DNA of 8,102 nucleotides from Acidobacteriota bacterium. Lineage in GTDB: Bacteria; Acidobacteriota; Terriglobia; UBA7540. Below are positions 1-6,159 of this stretch, piece after piece; position 1 is the stretch's first letter, and every line of letters starts with the position of its first letter. The stretch spans positions 1-8,102 of the forward strand of contig JAJYJL010000302.1 in the NCBI GenBank assembly GCA_021789565.1, given 5' to 3'. A model generated the notes under the pieces. The model ran no database searches. It saw only the letters and a program-made list of their open reading frames with translations, and was not told the DNA's origin. The position numbers and the translations under genes were made by a program.

Positions 1-116
1 GAGTTGCCTTGAACGATGTCGATATCCACAAGCAAAGCTACGGCAAATACGGCTACTACCAGCAGTATGGTTACGGATACGGCAGCGACTATCAGGCCCG
101 GGGTCCGGAAGCATAA
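1..116 (+). CDS. 3' end of a Wzc-like BY-kinase / polysaccharide co-polymerase (partial)
   Basis: Only the last 37 codons (reading from base 3) and the TAA stop at 114-116 are in the window. They read VALNDVDIHK followed by a tail with eight tyrosines among glycines and glutamines. The hydrophobic-LN-D-VD segment is what ends the kinase domain of bacterial tyrosine kinases of the Wzc/CapB type (capsular exopolysaccharide family). In that family the tyrosine cluster directly after it is the site of trans-autophosphorylation, which controls oligomerisation and polymer chain length at the inner membrane. The tail ends with a short tyrosine-free stretch (ARGPEA). The Walker motifs and the periplasmic Wzz domain would lie upstream and cannot be checked. 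The call rests on the C-terminus alone, but the combination is distinctive and the sugar-nucleotide and glycosyltransferase neighbours fit an exopolysaccharide locus. Confidence 0.72.
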   Translation, partial: VALNDVDIHKQSYGKYGYYQQYGYGYGSDYQARGPEA

Positions 117-430
117 AAGAAACCGAAAAAGCCTCTGAGTCCGCATGCAGCCGCCGGGGTCTGGAACACGCCTGTCAAGCAAAGCGATACATCGGGATAA
201 AGTCCGAAAGCGGCGGATTCAATTCAAACCTTCCCTGCCGGCAACAACTTCGCAATTCGTTTGAATGAACGAACAGCTTGCAGAAGATCTTCGTGACAAG
301 GGACGGCCTGTGGTAACCTGCAAGGCCATTGGTCCGCTTTAATAATCGGCGCCGCAGCATTATAGTGATTCAAGCGCCGCCGGGCTGGAAATACCCCCTG
401 AACGGCCGCCATTGCGCTTGCAGAGGATAC
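117..430. other. 314-bp gene-free leader between the kinase tail and the UDP-sugar enzyme gene
   Basis: I find no convincing gene. The downstream reading frame is open back to a TTG at 329, but the encoded 34 residues are Arg-rich and unlike any Rossmann-fold N-terminus, so I treat them as untranslated. Visible structure: an inverted repeat ATTCAAAC (222-229) / GTTTGAAT (259-266) with a 29-nt loop; a perfect 10-bp palindrome GAAGATCTTC (283-292); and a TATAGT box (361-366) whose partner 17 bp upstream (TTTAAT, 338-343) matches the sigma70 -35 consensus poorly. There is no GC-rich hairpin followed by a T-run, so no intrinsic terminator is evident after the kinase gene. The length suggests a 5' regulatory region for the next gene. 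Confidence 0.5.
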
Positions 431-1405
431 ATGCGGATTGTCATCACGGGCGGAGCAGGCTTTCTGGGCAGGCATCTCTGTGCGAAGATGCTTTCCCTTG
501 GCCATGAAGTCCTGTGCGTAGACAACCTCCTGACGGGCCGCCGCAAAAACATCGAGGAGTTAGAACAGAATCCGTTTTTCCACTTCCTTCTGCAGGACGT
601 GACCGCGACCCTCCATATCGAAGGCCCGGTCGATGCCGTCGCGCACATGGCCTGCCCCGCAAGCCCTCCTGACTATCTTCGGTTCCCGATTCAAACCCTG
701 GAAGTGGGGACCACCGGAACCCGCAATATACTGGCACTGGCCCATGCAAAGGATGCGCGCTTTCTGCTCACCAGCACTTCTGAGGTTTACGGCGACCCGA
801 AGGTCAACCCGCAAGCGGAAGAATACTGGGGCAATGTGAATCCCATTGGGCCTCGCAGCGTTTACGATGAGGCAAAACGGGCCTCCGAAGCGCTGGCCAT
901 GGCATACCACCGGCAGCACAGGCTGGACACGCGCATTGCAAGAATTTTCAACACCTATGGCCCCTGGATGCGGCCGGACGACGGTCGTGTGATTTCCAAT
1001 TTCATTGTGCAGGCCTTGCAGGGCAAAGAGCTGACCATCTACGGCGATGGAAACCAAACCAGAAGTTTTTGCTACGTCAGCGACCTGATCGAAGGGCTGG
1101 TGCGGCTGTTGCGGGCGGATCCCGATTCCAGAGCAATAGGCGCACTGAGTAAAGAATGGGGAATCAACTATCCGGTGAACCTGGGTAATCCCAGAGAAGA
1201 AAAAATCGTTGATATTGCCCGGCTCATCACTCGGATGACAGGAAGTTCAAGCGCCGTAAGGTTTCAGCCTTTGCCCATAGACGATCCCAGGCTGCGTTGT
1301 CCGGACATCTCCCGCGCGCGTCGCCTGCTTGGGTGGGAGCCAGAGGTCAGCCTGGAAGAGGGACTGTCCTCATCCATCAGCTACTTTCGGAAACAGCTAG
1401 GCTGA
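431..1405 (+). CDS. UDP-glucuronate decarboxylase (UDP-xylose synthase-like), extended SDR family
   Basis: The 324-residue protein should be a cytoplasmic NAD-dependent enzyme converting UDP-glucuronate to UDP-xylose via a 4-keto intermediate, supplying a precursor for surface polysaccharide. Seen directly: Rossmann glycine motif GGAGFLG at residues 7-13; acidic residue D31 at the end of beta-2 for the NAD ribose; the family-typical [11 protein letters not shown] at 72-82; [10 protein letters not shown] at 114-123 with S117/E118; the YxxxK pair Y145/K149; [12 protein letters not shown] at 185-196; and [13 protein letters not shown] at 210-222. This set points to UDP-glucuronate decarboxylase rather than a C4-epimerase, and the length fits the single-domain bacterial form. 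Oddities are W179 where the family usually has Arg (GPRM), and an insertion of roughly a dozen residues around 232-247 before PVNLGNP. ATG 431 is chosen because it begins the beta-1 strand MRIVITGG; a weak AGAGGA lies only 3 nt upstream. A related NDP-sugar 4,6-dehydratase-type activity is the main alternative. Confidence 0.86.
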   Translation: MRIVITGGAGFLGRHLCAKMLSLGHEVLCVDNLLTGRRKNIEELEQNPFFHFLLQDVTATLHIEGPVDAVAHMACPASPPDYLRFPIQTLEVGTTGTRNILALAHAKDARFLLTSTSEVYGDPKVNPQAEEYWGNVNPIGPRSVYDEAKRASEALAMAYHRQHRLDTRIARIFNTYGPWMRPDDGRVISNFIVQALQGKELTIYGDGNQTRSFCYVSDLIEGLVRLLRADPDSRAIGALSKEWGINYPVNLGNPREEKIVDIARLITRMTGSSSAVRFQPLPIDDPRLRCPDISRARRLLGWEPEVSLEEGLSSSISYFRKQLG

Positions 1406-1506
1406 ATGGGCAGGGGCCAGGCCTCACCTCTTCGCGTGAAATTGTCAAGAATGAGAAATCCCTTACAAACTTCTGGAATTGCGGCGTGATCCGTTCGGCG
1501 ACCTGA

Positions 1507-1535
1507 TTGACGCAAATCCGGACGCGTGCTATTTT
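1507..1535 (+). promoter_or_regulatory. Candidate sigma70-type promoter for the GT2-GtrA gene
   Basis: TTGACG at 1507-1512 (five of six matches to TTGACA) is separated by exactly 17 bp from TATTTT at 1530-1535 (four of six matches to TATAAT). A transcript would start near 1542, about 20 nt before the purine-rich GGAGGG. It sits in the 175-bp spacer after the decarboxylase gene, suggesting that the glycosyltransferase genes can be transcribed separately from it. The pairing is the best I found in any intergenic stretch here, but promoter calls by eye in GC-rich genomes are uncertain. Confidence 0.42.
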
Positions 1536-1560
1536 CAGGTTCGCTTTCACGCCGGTGCAC

Positions 1561-1566
1561 GGAGGG
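1561..1566 (+). promoter_or_regulatory. Shine-Dalgarno-like GGAGGG upstream of the GT2-GtrA gene
   Basis: GGAGGG is a strong anti-SD match but lies 14 nt before ATG 1581, longer than the usual 5-9 nt. No in-frame start codon exists between it and 1581, and the protein fold begins right at MISIVIPTY, so the ATG stands despite the spacing. An in-frame TTG at 1479 would add 34 unrelated residues and is upstream of the promoter candidate. Confidence 0.45.
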
Positions 1567-1580
1567 AATTCGACCACTCC

Positions 1581-2711
1581 ATGATTTCCATCGTGATCCC
1601 AACTTACATAGAGGCCCGATCAATTCAGGAAGTCATCCGCCGCACGGGCAGCGCTCTGACCCAATCCGGCGAAGAATATGAACTGATCGTTGTTGACGAC
1701 AACAGTGGCGACGGGACTGCCGAGCTCGCCGAGCAATTGAGCAGTGATTTCCACGTTCGCGTCCTTCGTCGCGCCGAGCGACTGGGCCTCGCGACAGCCG
1801 TCGTGGACGGATGGAAGCTCGCTCAGGGAGACCTGCTGGGCGTAATCGACGCCGACCTTCAGCATCCGCCGGAAATCCTGCGCGATCTGGTGGCCGCCCT
1901 GCGCAAAGCGAACGCTGACCTCGCCGTTGCCAGCCGCTACATCACAGGAGGCGGGACCTCCGACTGGGAATTCAGCCGCCGCGTGATTTCGAGCGGCGCG
2001 ACCCATATGGCCGCTTCCGTCCTGCCAATAAAACTTGCCGCCGTCAGCGATCCCATGTCGGGAATGTTTCTCGTGCGGGCTGCTGCGATCGCGGGCGCCG
2101 AGCTCACGCCGCTCGGTTACAAAATCCTGCTCGAAGTTCTAGCCAAAGGCCGGATCGAACGGATCGTAGAGGTTCCCTACCAGTTTGAAGAGAGGACTCT
2201 CGGCAGTTCCAAGCTCGGCTCGCGCCAGTACGCAGAATACATCGCTCATCTTGCGCAGCTTGCAATTGCCACCGGCCAATTCCGCGCCTGGCTGGCATAC
2301 AGCTTTGTCGGGCTCACGGGGGCCGTACTGGATATTGGCCTGATCTACCTGATGGCTGTGCGCGCTGGCGGCAGCACCCTCTGGGCAGTGCCTTTGGCCG
2401 TGGAAGTCGCTCTGCTGTGGAATTTCGTCTGGAATCAGAATGCGACCTTCGCGCACCGCACCGGCGGCAACTCTGCGAAGGCAGACGGCAAGTCCCGCTG
2501 GTGGCTTTATCAGAAAGTTTGCCTGCCCGGCGCCATTCTGAATATCGGTCTGACGCTTCTCCTTGCGTCACAAGGTGTGCGGCTGGTTATTGCAGCGGCC
2601 ACCGGTGTGTTCTTCGACGGCGTCGTCAATCTTGTATTCAATGTGCCTTCCATCTGGAAAATATGGGGCCTCCGCACTTCCACATCGCATAGTCCCATTA
2701 CGGACAAGTAA
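1581..2711 (+). CDS. DPM1-like polyprenyl-phosphate glycosyltransferase (GT2) fused to a GtrA membrane domain
   Basis: The 376-residue protein has two parts. Residues 1-232 are a GT-A fold glycosyltransferase: SIVIPTY at 3-9, VVDDNSGDGT at 37-46, ERLGLATAVVDG at 66-77, the metal/nucleotide motif DADLQHP at 90-96, and the DPM-family signature SDPMSGMFL at 156-164. Residues about 235-365 form a GtrA domain with about four membrane helices, starting at WLAYSFVGLTGAVLD. Family knowledge: such enzymes transfer mannose or glucose from GDP- or UDP-sugar to polyprenyl phosphate on the cytoplasmic face, and GtrA domains are associated with lipid-linked sugar translocation or membrane anchoring. The overall plan resembles the Pyrococcus furiosus dolichyl-phosphate mannose synthase. 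The donor sugar cannot be read from sequence. An oddity is I10 in place of the usual Asn of the IPTYNE motif. The product would serve the GT-C enzymes encoded immediately downstream. Confidence 0.88.
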   Translation: MISIVIPTYIEARSIQEVIRRTGSALTQSGEEYELIVVDDNSGDGTAELAEQLSSDFHVRVLRRAERLGLATAVVDGWKLAQGDLLGVIDADLQHPPEILRDLVAALRKANADLAVASRYITGGGTSDWEFSRRVISSGATHMAASVLPIKLAAVSDPMSGMFLVRAAAIAGAELTPLGYKILLEVLAKGRIERIVEVPYQFEERTLGSSKLGSRQYAEYIAHLAQLAIATGQFRAWLAYSFVGLTGAVLDIGLIYLMAVRAGGSTLWAVPLAVEVALLWNFVWNQNATFAHRTGGNSAKADGKSRWWLYQKVCLPGAILNIGLTLLLASQGVRLVIAAATGVFFDGVVNLVFNVPSIWKIWGLRTSTSHSPITDK

Positions 2712-2827
2712 CGCCCGGATGCACCTCCCTGGACTTTCAGGATGCGATCGTCCTTTATCCGCGACTGCCTCTTTTTGCGCCACTCACTAACCATCCTGAG
2801 AATGCCGATAAGAATGCTGATCGCGGT

Positions 2828-4489
2828 ATGCACATGCTCGGCACAACTTCGGCCGGTTTTGTCAATTCGCGTAACCCCCGAATCTGGATGATTGCGGCGC
2901 TGGCTGCGGTCATCATCCTCTCCCTGCCCAACCTTCAGTATCCCATTGGCCGCGACCAAGCGACCTACTGCGTGATTGCTGAGAGCCTGCTGAAGGGCAA
3001 GCTCCTCTACCGCGATCTTTGGGACAACAAGCCGCCGGGCATCTTTTATCTCTATGTTCCCATCGTCAAGATTCTTGGTCGGGTAACGTGGCTGGTGGGT
3101 GCATTGGACCTGGTTTGTGTTGTAGCGGCGGGGATCAGCACCTTCTGTTTCTGCGCGCGTTACCTGGGGCCATGGGCAGGAGCCGTCGCCGCGCTGCTCT
3201 ATGCCTACTGGCACGACAGTAATGGCTACATCAACGCGGCCCAGCCGGAAGTTTTTCTGGTTCTGTTTGTGTTCGCCGCCTTCTTTCTGCTGACTCGCAG
3301 GGATCACCAGCCCATTTGGCGAAGCCTCACCGCCGGACTTGCTCTGGGTGTGGCTTTCTGGATCAAGTACAACGCGCTTGCATTCCTCCCTCTTATCGCT
3401 TTTCTTCCTTACCTGGACACCGGCGGCCTGGGTTCGCCCTCACCCCGATTGGCGCTGGACATTCCCTGCCGCGCGTGGTTTGCGCGGACCGCAGCACTGC
3501 TTGGCGGGCTTGTTGCAACCATCACGGGCGTTCTTGGATGGTTCCGGCTTTCCGGCGCCTGGCCGGCCATGAAAGAGGTCCAGTTTGAAGTGCTGCCGCG
3601 TTATGGCACGATGGTCATCCAGCGAACGCCGCACTACTTTCTCTGGGCGATGGGCCAGGTGAATTTCACCTTGGGAAACTGGCCGGAAGCCGGAGTCGCG
3701 CTGGCGCTCCTGCTCGCTTGGAGATGCCGCGACCTCCATCGCACGGCCCCGGTATTCATCGCCGCCCTCCTAGGATTTCTTGTGACGGCCAGCCAGGCGC
3801 GCTTCAACTCTTACAGTTTTGAGACATTCCTCCCATTTCTTGCAATGCTTTGGGCCTATGTAGCGGTGAAGGTCTTTGAAGGTTTTCGTGCGATCTCCCG
3901 TGGCCTCGCCGGGCGAGGCTGGACTGCCGCCCGTGTGGGCGTCTGGCTGGTCTTTATCAATTGCATGTATTTCCCGCTGCCCGCCCCCGCTATGCAGCAA
4001 GTGGAACGCTACCAGGGCTTCGAAAAGTGGTGGCGCAGTCCTCAAAAATCTTATCAAAGGTACTGGTGGTCGCTTGGCATTGAGCACCTGGACGGGGAAT
4101 TTCAGGTGGTTCGTTATCTCAAGGGCCGTTCGGCATCAGGTGATGAGGTTTACGTCTGGGGAACCGCGCCGCTCATCTACTTTCTTTCCGGGCATGAGTG
4201 CCCTTCACGCTTTGTTTCCAACCTTGGGCTGATTTCCGAATGGACGCCACCGGCCTGGCGCGATGAGCTTGTTGAAACGCTGAAGGCAGAACAACCACGC
4301 TATATCATTGTGGAACGCCGCGATGCCATCCCCGCCGTCTCCGGCATCACACTCGATTCCCAAGAATATCTGGTTCGATATTCCTCCCTGCATCGCCTGA
4401 TCAACAATCGGTACCAGCGGGTCAAGACCTTCAGGAACTTCGTCGTATATTCGCGACGCTACGGTCCAGCCACAGGCGGCACATCTTGA
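2828..4489 (+). CDS. Integral-membrane GT-C glycosyltransferase, GT39/ArnT-like, first of a tandem pair
   Basis: The 553-residue protein has an N-terminal helix (about 19-37), then a first extracytoplasmic loop with YPIGRDQATY at 38-47 and YRDLWDNKPPG at 61-71. The DQ pair (D43) is the likely counterpart of the acidic catalytic motif of the PMT/ArnT superfamily, which transfers sugars from polyprenyl phosphate to proteins or lipids outside the membrane. Further hydrophobic segments follow, including FWIKYNALAFLP near 177-188, up to about residue 390. The C-terminal 160 residues are mostly soluble, with VYVWG at 441-445 and LIYFLSG soon after. ATG 2828 is 116 bp after the GT2-GtrA stop; its SD is weak, and ATG 2834 is an alternative. 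The start at 2828 is favoured because this protein and the next one then share identical numbering at the conserved motifs. It probably uses the lipid-linked sugar made by the preceding enzyme; acceptor unknown. Confidence 0.78.
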   Translation: MHMLGTTSAGFVNSRNPRIWMIAALAAVIILSLPNLQYPIGRDQATYCVIAESLLKGKLLYRDLWDNKPPGIFYLYVPIVKILGRVTWLVGALDLVCVVAAGISTFCFCARYLGPWAGAVAALLYAYWHDSNGYINAAQPEVFLVLFVFAAFFLLTRRDHQPIWRSLTAGLALGVAFWIKYNALAFLPLIAFLPYLDTGGLGSPSPRLALDIPCRAWFARTAALLGGLVATITGVLGWFRLSGAWPAMKEVQFEVLPRYGTMVIQRTPHYFLWAMGQVNFTLGNWPEAGVALALLLAWRCRDLHRTAPVFIAALLGFLVTASQARFNSYSFETFLPFLAMLWAYVAVKVFEGFRAISRGLAGRGWTAARVGVWLVFINCMYFPLPAPAMQQVERYQGFEKWWRSPQKSYQRYWWSLGIEHLDGEFQVVRYLKGRSASGDEVYVWGTAPLIYFLSGHECPSRFVSNLGLISEWTPPAWRDELVETLKAEQPRYIIVERRDAIPAVSGITLDSQEYLVRYSSLHRLINNRYQRVKTFRNFVVYSRRYGPATGGTS

Positions 4490-6159
4490 GATCCGGTCTG
4501 AGAACTCCTCTCGGCCTGTTCTCGTTGGCAGGTTCAAAGCGCTGGCTGCTGCTTTCTCTCGGGCTGGTGGTGCTGGCGGGCATTCCCAATCTCAGCTATC
4601 CCATCGGGCGCGACCAGGCAACCTATTGCGTGATCGGCCGCGGATTGCTCGATGGAGCGCGGCTCTATCGTGATCTGTGGGACAACAAGCCACCTGGTAT
4701 CTTCTATCTTTACTCGGCGATTGTGAAGGTCTTTGGACTGGCGATGTGGAGTGTCGGCTTGCTGGATATTTTGTGGTTGCTGGCTATTTCCGTCTGCATT
4801 TTCTGCTTTACGGAACACACCCTCGGCAAGGGCGCAGCATTCCTCACCGTCCTGGCGAACGCTGCCATGCACATCCGTGCAGGATACTGGGACGCCGGCC
4901 AGCCGGACACGTTCCTGATCCTCTTCATCTTCGGCAGCTACTTTCTGCTTTCAACCCGCGACCGTGGCATAACACTCAAGGAACTGTTAGCAGGAATCTT
5001 ATTCGCAGCCGCCTTCTGGATCAAATACAACGCCATCACTTTTCTGCCTTTCTTGATGCTGGTACCGTATCTGGAATTTCAAACATCCACCGGCCATGCT
5101 CCGCGAGCCAGGCTGAGAATCGCCCGTGGCCAGTGGCTTTCGGCGATGCCACGGTTCGCAATTGGCTTTCTTTTGGGCAGCGCAGTGGTCGTCTCCGGCT
5201 TATTGTTCAGTGGCGCATGGAGTGGTTTCGTTGAAGAGCAATTTCAGGTCCTTCCGCGGTACGCCGCAATGGCGTCCCTTGGGATTCCGCACTACTGGGC
5301 GTGGGCGGCCGGCCGAATCGAATTCTGGCTGGGTTTGTGGACGCTGTTCGCAGCCCTCGCGGGCGTCCTTATTGCATGGAGGCGGCATCAGTTGGCGCTG
5401 CTGGCCCCCGCGCTGGTGGGCGCCGCGGCAGGTTTCGCAGCCCTGGCCGTGCAGGTCCGCTACCAGCCCTACTACTTTGAAACCTGCTTTCCATTTTTTG
5501 CGATTTTCTGGGGATATCTCATCGCCCAGGTCTGCGAAGGCGCGCGGGCCATGGCCCGTTATTTTGCCGGTCGCAACTGGCGAGTGGCGCGCGTCCTCAC
5601 CTGGGTGGTATTTGCGGACTTGATCGCATTCTGCCTGCCGGGGCCGGTGATGCGAATAGTGACGAACTACCGGGCCTTCAACGAATGGCGCCAGAACCCC
5701 GCGCGATTCTATTCCAGTTACCCGTGGCCGGGGCCTGCGGAAGACTTCAGGGGGGTCCTGCGGGTAGTCGCTTACCTCAAGGAACATCCCGGTGCAGAGA
5801 ACAGCGTTTACGTCTGGGGCAACGAACCGCTTATTTACTTTCTGAGCGGTTACCGTCCGCCGGTGCGCTTTGTCTGGAACCTGGCGCTGATTGCTCCCTG
5901 GCGACTGCCGGGCTGGCGGCGGGAACTGGTCTTCCAACTCAACAAGACGGGCCCGCATTACATCATCGTCGCGCGCGATGACGAAATCCACGGCCTTTCA
6001 GGAACCTTTCAGGACTCCGCCCACGCGCTGCGCGATTTTCCCGCCCTCGCAAATTATCTCCACAATTTCTACCAACCTTGTGAAGACGACGTGACGTTTG
6101 AGATCTACTGCCGCACACCGGGCAATGTAACAGCTACCTCAACCGGCCCGCCCTCTTGA
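4486..6159 (+). CDS. Integral-membrane GT-C glycosyltransferase, GT39/ArnT-like, second of a tandem pair
   Basis: The 557-residue protein is a paralog of the preceding one along its whole length. It has the same loop motifs at the same positions: YPIGRDQATY at 38-47 with D43, YRDLWDNKPPG at 61-71, then FWIKYNAITFLP, a run of about nine further hydrophobic segments, and a C-terminal region with VYVWG at 441-445, PLIYFLSG and YIIVARDDE. It starts at TTG 4486, overlapping the TGA stop of the upstream gene (TTGA), with AGGCGG at 4474-4479 as a well-placed SD 6 nt before it. This implies translational coupling and roughly 1:1 synthesis. TTG 4525 is a possible later start. As with its partner, the likely reaction is transfer of a sugar from polyprenyl phosphate to a periplasmic acceptor; donor and acceptor are not deducible. 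Its 3' end overlaps the convergent gene by 55 bp. Confidence 0.78.
   Translation: MRSGLRTPLGLFSLAGSKRWLLLSLGLVVLAGIPNLSYPIGRDQATYCVIGRGLLDGARLYRDLWDNKPPGIFYLYSAIVKVFGLAMWSVGLLDILWLLAISVCIFCFTEHTLGKGAAFLTVLANAAMHIRAGYWDAGQPDTFLILFIFGSYFLLSTRDRGITLKELLAGILFAAAFWIKYNAITFLPFLMLVPYLEFQTSTGHAPRARLRIARGQWLSAMPRFAIGFLLGSAVVVSGLLFSGAWSGFVEEQFQVLPRYAAMASLGIPHYWAWAAGRIEFWLGLWTLFAALAGVLIAWRRHQLALLAPALVGAAAGFAALAVQVRYQPYYFETCFPFFAIFWGYLIAQVCEGARAMARYFAGRNWRVARVLTWVVFADLIAFCLPGPVMRIVTNYRAFNEWRQNPARFYSSYPWPGPAEDFRGVLRVVAYLKEHPGAENSVYVWGNEPLIYFLSGYRPPVRFVWNLALIAPWRLPGWRRELVFQLNKTGPHYIIVARDDEIHGLSGTFQDSAHALRDFPALANYLHNFYQPCEDDVTFEIYCRTPGNVTATSTGPPS

Noticed and set aside
338..366. TTTAAT-17 bp-TATAGT as a promoter for the decarboxylase gene
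   Set aside because: The -10 box is reasonable but the -35 box matches only three of six positions, so I do not call it as a feature.
329..430. 34-residue N-terminal extension of the decarboxylase from TTG 329
   Set aside because: The extension is Arg-rich and unrelated to SDR proteins; the Rossmann beta-1 strand begins exactly at ATG 431.
2712..2827. Possible promoter or terminator in the 116-bp spacer before the first GT-C gene
   Set aside because: The only hairpin seen is a 4-bp CCTG/CAGG stem without a T-run, and no paired -35/-10 boxes stand out; read-through from the upstream gene is likelier.
2510..3307. 265-codon - strand open frame across the GT2-GtrA / GT-C junction
   Set aside because: It is antisense to two well-supported genes and their spacer, has no domain signal, and its composition looks like reverse-frame translation.
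5200..5991. 263-codon - strand open frame inside the second GT-C gene
   Set aside because: It is a shadow of a conserved paralogous gene; the protein is Arg/Pro-rich and unrecognisable.
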